NCBI GenBank assembly: GCA_023091665.1
Contig: JALJCQ010000013.1
Location: 620,001-684,000 of the forward strand
Length of the DNA: 64,000 nt
Direction: 5' to 3'
From: Pythium myriotylum
Taxonomy: Eukaryota; Oomycota; Peronosporomycetes; Pythiales; Pythiaceae
In this document: positions 1 through 9,320 of the stretch, piece after piece
Numbering within the stretch: the stretch's first letter is position 1
Layout of the letters: each line of letters opens with the position of its first letter
Translations under genes and position numbers: made by a program
Notes under the pieces: model-generated
Databases searched by the model: none
What the model saw: only the letters and a program-made list of their open reading frames with translations
Told to the model about the DNA's origin: nothing

Positions 1-1
1 C

Positions 2-301
2 CTCGCGTGGAGCTGGGCCGAGGCCGCGCGGTACATTGAGACACTCAAGGCCTACGAAAACAAATCGGCTTCGCTCATTAAAGAAAAAATCGATGCCGAC
101 TTTTTACCACAGGCCAACGACGTCTTCACGACCATCCGTTCGGTGAACAAGACCGACGTGGTCACGCTGCTGTCCACGTTCGGATCTGTAAAGGGCGTCA
201 TGAACGCGTCGCTTGAAGAGCTCTCGCTCTGTCCGGGTATAGGCGCCAAGAAAGTTCGACAGCTGCTCGAGACTTTCCAAGAACCCTTCACGAAACAATG
301 A
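2..301 (+). CDS. ERCC1: ERCC1/RAD10-like DNA repair protein, C-terminal part
   Basis: The 5' part lies outside the window; the reading frame starts at base 2 and ends with TGA at 299-301, giving 99 residues. The peptide runs from LAWSWAEAARYIETLKAYEN through SVNKTDVVTLLSTFG to LCPGIGAKKVRQLLETF. This matches the end of the ERCC1 central domain and its tandem helix-hairpin-helix domain, including the conserved KSVNKTD-like and CPG(I/L)G hairpin motifs. In the family, ERCC1 pairs with XPF through this HhH domain to form the 5' structure-specific nuclease of nucleotide excision and interstrand crosslink repair. The gene converges on the copper transporter that ends at 546. No intron is visible in the part seen. 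Confidence 0.93.
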   Translation, partial: LAWSWAEAARYIETLKAYENKSASLIKEKIDADFLPQANDVFTTIRSVNKTDVVTLLSTFGSVKGVMNASLEELSLCPGIGAKKVRQLLETFQEPFTKQ

Positions 302-545
302 GACAACAAGATGTAGTGGGAACGTTCGTTCATTATTATACTGAAAATCCACTGGCCGCGTGGTTAAACTGTCTTCTTGACGTCGCACACGCTGCTGTCG
401 CCGCTGAGGAAAACGGACATACATATACGATACCAACACACGCACAACACACGATTTTAGCTGACTCTAGCATTTCGTCTCTTCGACCGCACTCGTGGCC
501 AGAGAGAGAATACAAAAATGAATGAAAAGAAATAGGATGAAAGGC
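302..545. other. Convergent intergenic region
   Basis: This 244-bp AT-richer gap separates the stops of ERCC1 (+) and the copper transporter (-). It presumably holds both 3' UTRs. No further gene is visible. Confidence 0.6.
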
Positions 546-2050
546 TTACACGTTGGTGGCAGGTGTAAAGGCGCTCGACTGCACGATCGTCGCACTGAAT
601 CCGACGGCCTCGATGGTATCGATCAGCTTCGAGTGAGGCGCACTGCCGGCCACGTAGGCACACTTTTCATCAAACTGGACGAACGCCTTGGTCACGCCTT
701 CAGTTCCGAGCAGAGCGTTCTCGACAGTCGTGCCACAGTTCGCCATGCAGCTCATGCCTTCCACCTGAATGCGGACGACCGATGGGTCGGTGTACCGCCA
801 CACACCCCGCTCGTTTGTGACGTCCTGATCAAAATCCTTAAAGAACACGAAGCCAGCACCAAAGCCGAGAATGAGCGCGATGAAGAGACCTGTCTCGTAG
901 GTCATGACGACCAACATGGCAAAGTACGCGACGGTCATCTGGATCATGTACATGACCGCCAGCAGCGCTTTGCAGCCGAGGCGGTGCATCTTGTCGTCAC
1001 GACGGGCCTTGCGAGCCTCGAGAAGCTTCTGGCGGAGCTGCTCACGGAACTTGACGAGGTACTCGTTGCCGAATGCAATGAGCAGACAGCCAATGAAGCC
1101 CAACACATACTTGAAGGCACTGTTGAGCACCCACGGCTGGAAGAAGAGACGCACGCACGAGCCGTTGATCGTCGAGGAAAAGCCGTTGAACATGACCGAG
1201 CCTTCTCCCGCGCAGAATCCATCGTTGGCACTGGACGCAGCGTCCGAGTTGGAAACGTTGGACGCGGAGTTCGTGCTCGATGGCGAAGGCGTCGTCGTCG
1301 TCTTGGTGGTCGTCGACGAGGACGTCGAGTTGGACTTGCTGCTCGAACCCGACGTACCCTTGCTTCCCGTGGTGGTGGCGGCGTCCTTCACCGAAGAAGG
1401 GTCAAAGGCCTTGGCGGCCGTGCTCAGCGTCGTGATCTGCGTCGAGTCACTGCACTTGGATCCCGAGCACGTCATCGAGGTCACGGACGTGCGCACTTCC
1501 TTGTTGACCTTGGCCAAGTAGCTCGTGCGGGTCTCGTCCGAGGCAAAGTAGATCTTCTGGCCGTTCGTGAGGCACACGATCTTGTAGCTGTCGGCCGTCA
1601 CGGGGATGCCCGAGATCGGGTCGCGCAGGTCGCCCGACGCGCACTCTTCACAAGCACTCGTGCACTTGTAGTTGTCCGTGTCGCTCGTCGCCACGATGAA
1701 CTCGGCCTATAGAACCAATTCCCACCAACCACCATCCATGAGCTCTTGTATTTTTCGCTGCACTTTCTCAACCAAAGACGCACCATGTTGGCACCGAGGT
1801 AGGCCGTGTCGGTGGACTGGAAGCTGTATCCTTCGAACGGGCGCGGGTCCATGCCGCACGTGTAGACGCGCTGGCCGTTCTTGAGCTCGACCCAGTTCTG
1901 GTTGTTGTAGCCGTTCCCGAGCGTCGACATGCGGCACACGGGGCACTTGTGGTCGCTCGAGGACGCGTCCGCCTGCGCGTGCATGCCGTGCGCCTGCACG
2001 CGCGCCAGCAGCGCCAGCGCCAGCACCAGCAGCGTCGAGAGCGCGCTCAT
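546..2050 (-). CDS. Ctr-type copper transporter with CPxC modules and C-terminal HMA domain
   Basis: There are two exons, 2050-1784 and 1706-546, separated by a 77-bp GTGCGT...TATAG intron; the product is about 475 aa. Residues 1-21 form a signal peptide. A first Cys module holds CPVC (about 36-39) and ends VYTCGMD; a second, weaker module (about 104-150) holds CEEC and KIVCLTNGQKIYF. A Ser/Thr-rich linker follows, then a Ctr domain with GSVMFNG, a TM2 MLVVM (MxxxM copper-relay motif) and TM3 GFGAG (GxxxG). The C-terminus carries an HMA-like heavy-metal domain with GMSCMANC and a typical VTKAFVQFDEKCAYV strand. Ctr proteins are trimeric Cu(I) importers; HMA domains are normally in Atx1 chaperones and P-type ATPases. 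The Cys modules resemble YHS/NosL-like metal sites (inference). The gene is divergent from a paralog at 2857. Function confident, subcellular membrane unknown. Confidence 0.88.
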
Positions 2051-2856
2051 TCGCGGGCAGGAGCAACTTGGAGAATGGAGCTCGAGAGGAGCCGGTCGGG
2101 GCAGAGGCATGGGGGGCGAGGCAGCTGGGGACGACTCAGACTCAGAGCCGAAACAAATCAGGTTGAAACATAACCGAAACTCAGATTTTTTTTAGGAGAG
2201 CGAATTTTTGACCGGATAGATGAGAAAGTATTAATATTATTGTCATCCAGAGTAGTGGCCGGACGAATCGTCAGTGGGTGACTGGCACGTCGGGCCACGT
2301 GATCGGAAGGCACATGGCGTGTCTATCAGTGTCCAGTGTGGGGTACGACAGCGGAGGAAAGAGAGAGAGAAAGAGAGACAATAAAAAGGTCTCAATAATT
2401 GCACGTACTGTTGAATTGGACCATGATAGGAATGATCGCGATGAGATGAATGTGGTGAACCCACTCCGATGATGTGAAGACATTGCGCATGGAGATGCGA
2501 GGAGCTCCACCCACAGCTGCGCTGCGGATTCTCTTTCTCAACAATTGCCGTCCATTGTTGATGGCTGGGAACGTGGAGCGAGGAGCGAAGTGGATCGAAG
2601 GATCGACAACTGCCTAATTAGCGTCATCTACCCACTCAAATTCCCCTCATTCGGCAATCGTCACCTCAAACGTTGCATTATTGCAACTCAACCCTAGCCC
2701 AGTCATTGCAGCCGCCGATATTGTTGAATCGATTGGATCCGTAAATTACATCTGAGTCCGGGTAAACTATCCCGTAAAGGTCGAGTTGCGTGTCCTGAAG
2801 CTCGAGTGAGGAAGCTGTAGAGAAGCTGGCCTGGCGTGTGCATTCCTCGAGATCCC
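2051..2856. promoter_or_regulatory. Divergent intergenic region between two copper transporter genes
   Basis: This 806-bp gap lies between the start codons of the two Ctr genes and must hold both promoters. It includes a purine-rich stretch (about 2355-2381) and no convincing ORF. I could not identify a defined metal-response element by eye. Confidence 0.5.
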
Positions 2857-4013
2857 ATGACACCCCGAAGAGGACAGAGCGCCCACAAGACGCGCGCGGT
2901 CGCGCTGGTGCTCGTGGTGGTCGCGCTGGCGTCGCTGCTGCTCGCGGAGGCCGGGCAGAACCTCAAGAAGACGACCTGTCCGCTCTGCGATATGGACGTG
3001 CGGCCCGAGATCAAGGCGCCGATTCTCGGCGGGCAGGCCATCTACGCCTGCGAGATGGCCGGCCACATCGACCAGCTTCAAAACGAGCCGGTGAGCCGGG
3101 GAGAGCGAGCAGGAAAGACGCGATGGAGAGACTTAGACGTGGGTTTGTCATTGTAGTCCAAGAACCTGGGCAAGCCCGTGGCCGCCGACATCACCAAGGA
3201 CGTGGTCTACAAGGACGCCACCGAGATCCAGTGCCCCGTGTGCGGCAAGGCCTTCTCGGAGCTCAAGTACGCCGTGCCGTGGATCTCGCTCGGCGACCAG
3301 AAGATCTACACGTGCTCGGAGGAACACGCCCATGAAGTCTTCTCCAACCCGGTACGACCTCCTTTTTCTCGCGCTGAGTCTTCTCTCCCGTGTTCTCGTC
3401 TCATGTTCATTTGTTTCTTCAGACCCAGTTCATTGGTGCTGCCGAGACCAGCGGCGGCTTCTGTAACAAGGGCTCTTCGCTCGTGCCGCGCGGGTCCGTC
3501 ATGTTCAACGGCTTCCAGCTCGCGATCGGCGAGCAGGCGACGTGTGCACTGCTGCTTTTCAAGCCGTGGATCCTCACGTCGGGCGTCAAGTACGCGCTCG
3601 CGTTCATCGGTGTCGTGCTCATGGGCATGTCAGTCGAAGGACTCGGGCTGCTACGCGAAGCCACCGAGAAGAAGCTCTACGCCCAGTACGGCATGATCGT
3701 CACGGCGGCCGACTACTTCCAGATGCAGTCGCCGGCGTCCACAGCGTCGCTGCTCAAGCCGACCGAGTCGAGCACGCTCACGCAGAACGGCCCGACCATG
3801 ATCCGCCGCATCCCGTTCTGGTGCAAGCTCGTGCTCTCGGGCTACTACATGGCCAACCTCACGATCGCCTACTTTCTCATGCTCATCATCATGATGTACG
3901 AGTCGCTCATGTTCGTGGCCGTCGTGCTCGGCCTCGGCCTCGGCTTCTTCTTCTTCAAGGACACCGAGGCCGAGAAGATGAGCGGCCACGTCGACCCTTG
4001 CTGCTCTACTTAG
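2857..4013 (+). CDS. Ctr-type copper transporter with two CPxC modules (paralog)
   Basis: The exons are 2857-3090, 3157-3351 and 3423-4013, with phase-0 GT-AG introns of 66 and 71 bp; the product is 339 aa. ATG 2857 is the first in-frame ATG and precedes a hydrophobic signal/anchor (VALVLVVVALASLLL). Two Cys modules follow: CPLCDMDV ending IYACEMAG, then CPVCGKAF ending KIYTCSEEH. The Ctr domain starts at GSVMFNGF (about 168) and has MLIIM (about 296-300) and GLGLG (about 313-317). Unlike its neighbour it has no HMA domain and ends at a CC-containing tail (DPCCST), a possible Cu(I) ligand. Expected role: Cu(I) import across plasma or vacuolar membrane. The divergent pair probably arose by duplication and inversion. 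Confidence 0.9.
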
Positions 4014-4341
4014 ATCCATTTCCCAAACGAATTCTCTCTCTTTCGTAAAATGCTTCTTTGTCCAGTAGATAGATCATCGTCTTCCTCCTAAGAAAATCAG
4101 ATCCAAAAAAGTGAGATTCTCCCGTTGGACTTTCCCAGACCAGCTTTCTTATTCTCAAAATGTAGGAAATCGTCCGTCGACTGATGCGACTTGCGCCATT
4201 GATTGGTTGTAAATATCAATTTTCAACCAATCCAACGCCTCTGTAGCCCCTCGCCCCTCCAATACTGGCCTGTCTACGGGGACCAAAACGTGGAATGAGG
4301 AAAACGGAAGGAAGCCACTCCATCCATCACTTCCTCTCGCC
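4014..4341. other. Intergenic region
   Basis: This 328-bp region has no supported gene. It holds the 3' UTR of the copper transporter and the promoter of the LysM gene, with a pyrimidine-rich stretch just before the ATG. Confidence 0.5.
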
Positions 4342-5421
4342 ATGTACGGCACGTACGCGAGCGAGCGCGACTACGGCGCCGTGCGCGCGGCCGACGAGCC
4401 GTCGCTCTTCCGCTACGAGGTCCAAGCGGGCGACACGCTCGCGAGCATTGCCGAGAAGCTCAACACGACCGAGCGCCGGCTGCTCAAGCTCAATCCGCTG
4501 CTCGCGTCGTCGTCCAAGAAGCACCGCGTCAAAGTGTACGCGGGCCAGCAGCTCGTGGTCGAGAAGGCAGCCAGCGTGTCGCTGCCGCTGCCGCCCGGGT
4601 GCATCGACAATGGCTGGGGACAGATGCACGTCGTGCGCGCCGGTGAGACGCTGCGCGATATCGCCGCGCAGTACAACACGACCGAAGCGTTTCTGCGGCA
4701 GGACAACCGCAAGTACTTTCCCTCGGGCGAGCGCGGCACGATGTTTGCCGGCATGATGCTCCATGTGCGGTACGTCAACATTGGGCAGCTCGAGCCCGAG
4801 GAGGAAGTGCCCGTGGCGAAGACGCCGTCCTCGTCCAAGGACAGCTCGCCCGTGTCCACGAGCCAAGTGCCGACGACCATCTCCAAGTACAAGAGCCACT
4901 GCATCACGAAGAAAGACACGTTTGAGTCCCTCTGCAAGCAGTACAACATCGACTACCAGCGACTGCTGCATATCAACCGAGGGCGGTTCCCGCTCGGCGC
5001 ACGAGCCGAGCTCGTCGTGGGTGAGCTGCTTATCGTGCCTGACCTCGAGGCCTCGAAAGCCGAGGAAAGGCGCCGCAACGTCGGCGAGATCAAACTCACC
5101 AAGCAGATCCACATCGTCGAGGACGGCGAGACGCCCCATGGTATCGCCGAGCGATACCGCATGAGCTACGAAGACCTGCGCGAGTGGAACCGCGCGTACT
5201 TCCCGAAGGGCTACCGTGGCGAGATTCGCGCAGGCAACAAGCTTGTGGTGAAGCGGCTGGAGGAAGAGGAGCGTGACACGTACCGTCAACAACGTGAGCA
5301 CGATAACAACCACAAGCACAGCAAGCATGATGACAGCGACGATGACGACGATGACGACGACGAGGAAGACGAGAGTGAGAGCGACGGAGAAGACCGTCAC
5401 GGGTACAACACCTTAGCATAA
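4342..5421 (+). CDS. Four-LysM-domain protein with acidic tail
   Basis: A single exon encodes 359 aa. Four LysM-like units are visible: about 28-75 (YEVQAGDTLASIAEKLNTTE), 93-140 (MHVVRAGETLRDIAAQYNTT), 183-232 (KSHCITKKDTFESLCKQYNI) and 256-303 (IHIVEDGETPHGIAERYRMS). Each has the hydrophobic-V-x-G-(D/E)-T start and a YN-type turn. After them comes a strongly acidic D/E-rich tail (about 325-350). No signal peptide or membrane segment is visible, so the protein is probably intracellular. LysM binds GlcNAc-containing polymers in secreted proteins, but intracellular eukaryotic LysM proteins have other, poorly known roles. I would not call it a chitin-masking effector without a secretion signal. 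Confidence 0.85.
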   Translation: MYGTYASERDYGAVRAADEPSLFRYEVQAGDTLASIAEKLNTTERRLLKLNPLLASSSKKHRVKVYAGQQLVVEKAASVSLPLPPGCIDNGWGQMHVVRAGETLRDIAAQYNTTEAFLRQDNRKYFPSGERGTMFAGMMLHVRYVNIGQLEPEEEVPVAKTPSSSKDSSPVSTSQVPTTISKYKSHCITKKDTFESLCKQYNIDYQRLLHINRGRFPLGARAELVVGELLIVPDLEASKAEERRRNVGEIKLTKQIHIVEDGETPHGIAERYRMSYEDLREWNRAYFPKGYRGEIRAGNKLVVKRLEEEERDTYRQQREHDNNHKHSKHDDSDDDDDDDDEEDESESDGEDRHGYNTLA

Positions 5422-5592
5422 GACCCGTGCATGTGCTTTTCATTCTGCCTATTGTCAAACTAATAAATATACCCAGGCTCTTCCTTTCATCCCCAACGAA
5501 CCAGTGAGTTGTATTGACAAATACTCGTGCTGTATCTACGAGTCTGGCTCACAGAGCCGTTAATTCATGAAGCCGCCTCAAGCGTTGGTGTC

Positions 5593-7254
5593 TTAGCACG
5601 CAGGGCGAGAGGTCGTCGGCACCGGAGCAGTGGGGGGGACCGTCGTCGGCTTGGTCGTCGTTGGAACAGCAGCCCGGGTTGGAGGCTCTGTTGGCTTGGC
5701 AGAGCTTGGCGCAGGGGTTGTTGGGGTCGGAGTCGTGGTTGGAGCCGGAGTCGTTGGTGTCGAAGTCGTCAGGGCAGGCGTAGTCGGAGCAGGAGTGGAG
5801 GGAACTGGAGTTGGCTGCTTGCTCGGTGGCCAGCTCACGTCGTCCTTGCCGTTGGCGTAGATCGTGAAGCCGTCCGTAGCCACGGGCTCAGCAGTGTCCA
5901 GGATGTCGTTGGCAAACCACAACGCGCGCAACGAGTCCCTCGTGGCGATGACGCGAGACGCGCCGTAGAACTGGCCGTTCATGTTGAGCGACCAGCTCTG
6001 AACCTGGTCGTTCGGCAGCCGCGTGTTCGTGTGGCCTTCGTAGTTACCACCAGCGCCAGTCGTCACGTAGTACGAGCCTTTAGTCGCGTCCACCTTGTTC
6101 TTGTAGACTTTGTTCGTGCGCTCGTACGCGTGGACATGACCAGCCATGACAAAGTTGACGCCGTGCTGAGCATATACATCCTCGAGCTTTGCCTGGAGAC
6201 CGCAGTGCGGCTCGGCGTGGACGTCGCCCGAGAAATACTTGCCGTTCCAGCATGCTTCGGGGTCCGTGATCTCAAAGATTTTCGACGAGCACTGGCACAA
6301 ATGGTCACTCCAAGTGTTGTAGTATGGGTTGTGCTTGATCACGATGATCCAGGGCGTGGCCTTGCGGTCAAGCGTAGCGAGATCGTTCTTGAACCACGCG
6401 AGCTGGGCCTCGCGTTCGGCGAGCCACTTCGCCGAACCTTCGACCTTGTCTGAGCCACTGCTGCCGACGTAATCGTCAATGAAAACGAAGTGGATGAGTC
6501 CGATGTCGAGTGAGAACCACGTGCGGAGAGCCGTGCGGTCGGCGGGCGTGATCGGCGTGTAAATGCGAGCCAAGTACCCGAGGTAGTTCTCCGCACAAAG
6601 CTTGCGGTCTTGTGGGCGGCCATTCAAGTGGGCCGTGGTCGAGATCGACTCGTGGTTGCCGCCGATACCCGTGATCGGGTACCTGGCTGTGAAGTTCTGG
6701 AGCTTGTTGGCCCAGATGTCCCACTCGGCGTGCTCGCCCGTGGCGTACGAAAAATCGCCCGTGACGAGCAGCGCTTGAATGCTCTTGCCTTCGAACGACT
6801 TGACGAGCTGCGTCAGTGTCGTGTCCGAGTTGCTCGTGTCGCCAATGTCGCCAACGACGCCCACGACCGTCGTGATTTCGTCTTGGCCCGCGTGCAACGG
6901 CGTCACGAATGAGCCCGAGAACTCGTTCTTGCCGATCGTGTACGTGTACTTGGTGCTGCTGTCCAAGTCACAGAGCAGCGCCGTATGGAGCTGCGGCGAC
7001 GAGTACGAGTAGTTGTACTCGGGTTCGCTGACGTTGTAGGAGGAGAACGTCGACTGCGCCGTCTTGGTGGTCTTGCCGTTGGACGCCGTGACGGTGTAGG
7101 CCGAGGCGACCGAGCTGGCGAAGGAGACGGCGATGCCGTTGGCGCAGTTGACGTTGGCCGAGGAGATGCCGAGGTGGACTTGCTCGACGGCCGCCGAGGC
7201 GAGACCGAGCGAGGCTGCGAGCGCGGCAGTGGTAGAGACGAAGACGCGGACCAT
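5593..7254 (-). CDS. Purple acid phosphatase-like metallophosphoesterase 1
   Basis: A single exon encodes 553 aa. ATG 7254 begins the signal peptide MVRVFVSTTAALAASLGLAS that its two paralogs share; the frame stays open upstream but that extension is not conserved. A fibronectin-like PAP N-domain is followed by the five metal-binding motifs of the family: GDIGD (135-139), GDFSY (166-170), GNHE (199-202), IVIKH (H308) and GHVH (372-375). These residues coordinate the dinuclear Fe/Zn or Fe/Mn centre that hydrolyses phosphomonoesters. The last 75 or so residues are a long Thr/Pro-rich tail ending SRPAC, longer than in the paralogs, suggesting a secreted, O-glycosylated or wall-associated enzyme. 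First of a local triplet with 9321 and 11445. Confidence 0.92.
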   Translation of the reverse strand: MVRVFVSTTAALAASLGLASAAVEQVHLGISSANVNCANGIAVSFASSVASAYTVTASNGKTTKTAQSTFSSYNVSEPEYNYSYSSPQLHTALLCDLDSSTKYTYTIGKNEFSGSFVTPLHAGQDEITTVVGVVGDIGDTSNSDTTLTQLVKSFEGKSIQALLVTGDFSYATGEHAEWDIWANKLQNFTARYPITGIGGNHESISTTAHLNGRPQDRKLCAENYLGYLARIYTPITPADRTALRTWFSLDIGLIHFVFIDDYVGSSGSDKVEGSAKWLAEREAQLAWFKNDLATLDRKATPWIIVIKHNPYYNTWSDHLCQCSSKIFEITDPEACWNGKYFSGDVHAEPHCGLQAKLEDVYAQHGVNFVMAGHVHAYERTNKVYKNKVDATKGSYYVTTGAGGNYEGHTNTRLPNDQVQSWSLNMNGQFYGASRVIATRDSLRALWFANDILDTAEPVATDGFTIYANGKDDVSWPPSKQPTPVPSTPAPTTPALTTSTPTTPAPTTTPTPTTPAPSSAKPTEPPTRAAVPTTTKPTTVPPTAPVPTTSRPAC

Positions 7255-8449
7255 TGGAGGCGAGAACGCTGGTCCGGAGCTTGGAGTGGCAACGCGGGAA
7301 GTTGGAGAATGGTCATAACCGTGGGAGGTACATGGAATCGGTGACATCTCGGCCTTCCCACCGCGCCCCAGCCTATCGCGGTCTTGGAAATAATCGAATC
7401 TTGAGGAGCATGCGCAGATCCGCCAAGTTGAGCCTTGAGCGAAGTGCTGATGCCCAGTTGTGGCCGAAACGAATCTCGGGGGCGTTCGGTTGATGGGTTG
7501 TGAAGGTCTCAGGTCTCACCTCCTCCAACTCTCTTTCCTCTTGGAGCCGAGTGGCGTCTGCTCATGTCGGACGCCGAGAATCTTGAGTGCAGCGAGTTGG
7601 CGCATCATGTAGTCCTGCAGCACCACCCCAACGCAGTGAATCTTTAGCCATGCTGCGAGTTGACATCGTGGAGACTCAGGAATCGACCCTCGGGATGCGC
7701 GACCGACACAGATTGCTGACTCGACTGTTCCCTCAAGCACCCACTGTACTGGATCAGTCAAGGCCCTTGAAGCATGAACCCACGACCACGGCCATGATGG
7801 CTGCAGATTGCATCCAGCGCTGTACTCACCAGTGAGTCCTCTCAATGACGTGACGATGTCTGAGTTCCCATCAGCACGCCACTGCCGTGCCATTGTTTCT
7901 GTGGTGCCGGACCGGTTCAAGTTGCGTCATGCCAACGACGAATCAATTGTTCTCTCGCCCTCTCTGCAGTCTTGCGCTGGTCCTGCCCGCGCCCCTCCCC
8001 TCCCCTCCCAAAGCCACCAGTGACTCCACACTCCGCTCGTCTCGTCCTTTCAAGACGAGGGCCGTGACTCCTGGAGTCCAACGTCGCGAGCATCTCCTGT
8101 TTCTGCTGTACACACTGGCGCGGTGTATGACTCCCATCCCCCTCCGTTCGATAAGTGAGACCGTCGCATATTACTTCCCGCCGTTACCAACGTGCGCATC
8201 GCTGAGCAGTGCACATACACACACAAGCTCGTGGTCGGCAGCTCGCCTGCTTGCGCATTGAGCTGCGTGGTGCTCTGAGTCCTTGAGGGGGCGCAGACTC
8301 TTCCAGCGACATGGCATTCCTGGCGATTTGCCCAAAATCCTTTCGGCTGACAAGCAGCGCCATGACATTTCGAGACCGTGGAGAGCAGAGCTCCCACCGT
8401 GCAGTCTGCAGCCTGAACGCCGCACTCGCCAACCACTGGGCCAGCATAC

Positions 8450-8489
8450 GCATTCAATCCCCAGATTTCGAAACGTGGGGATTGAATGC
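8450..8489. repeat. Perfect 14-bp-arm inverted repeat
   Basis: The arm gcattcaatcccca (8450-8463) is matched by its exact reverse complement at 8476-8489. The 12-nt loop contains the palindrome tttcgaaa, so the whole 40 nt folds almost completely. Confidence 0.85.
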
Positions 8490-8536
8490 AAAGCCCTGCT
8501 GAGATTATCCACGGATGGGGAGCCGGGCCGGTTCTT

Positions 8537-8561
8537 CCTGGCTCACCAGGCGTGAGCCAGG
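8537..8561. repeat. 10-bp-arm hairpin
   Basis: The arm cctggctcac (8537-8546) pairs with gtgagccagg (8552-8561) around a 5-nt loop. It lies 48 bp from the larger hairpin at 8450-8489. Confidence 0.8.
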
Positions 8562-9320
8562 CAATCCCGTCTGCAGTGTTTCTGTGCACAACCCAGGTCA
8601 CCACCGGATTGCGCCCTTTGACGCATGACTACGTCATCGCTTTGACAGCAGGAGGTTCAACTTGACAGGCGCGGGGGGCAGGGAGTTGACGGCGAGTCTC
8701 TGTGCAATCTGTTCTGTTTTGTGACCTGGTAATTCATTGTCCGCCAACCGGTGTGCAGGCCGTCGACTCTTATCTCTACGTAGAAACTTTCAAGATTCGA
8801 AGTCCACTTCGACGAGTCATTGTCTGGATCCTCTGATTGAGGAGATCCAAGCGAGTCGGTCCATTCGAGCAATCGCTGAGATCCCGAGGTCCCTCATCGC
8901 GACGGGAAGCTGCGACAATCGCAACAAATGCGCCAGGATGATGATGGAAGGCGCCCGCGTACCAACCAACCAACAAAGAACTTGTACCGGGTCCCCTACG
9001 CCCTCGTGGATCGGCTCGTTCGACGCCGGCTCTGGATGTTTTGGTCTCTTGTGGTGATGGCACGTTCGCAATCAGGCGACCGGATCGCCTTGAAGTTCAA
9101 ACTCGATTGGCCATCACCGATGATCATCCCGATCTGAGTCCCAGATGTCGGTGCCAAGAGGATGACACCCTGTCTCGCCATCGCATGTCGGCCCGCCGAT
9201 CCCGCCCGGTGGCCCTCGGCCTGAGCCTATTCAATCCGCAGCTCGTGGACCACCGACAGCTCATTCTCGAACTTGCTTCGACCCCAGCGAGCGAGTCCAC
9301 TTTCCCCCACCTCACCTCCA

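Larger units (their letters stand above)
7255..9320. other. 2.1-kb divergent intergenic region with hairpins
   Basis: This lies between two divergent phosphatase genes. Short overlapping ORFs occur on both strands, but none has a recognisable domain or consistent coding character. It contains two clear foldbacks at 8450-8489 and 8537-8561, described separately. Otherwise I see nothing. Confidence 0.5.

Noticed and set aside
8050..8604. 184-codon minus-strand frame between phosphatases
   Set aside because: No domain or signal, overlaps other open frames, and covers the hairpin region.
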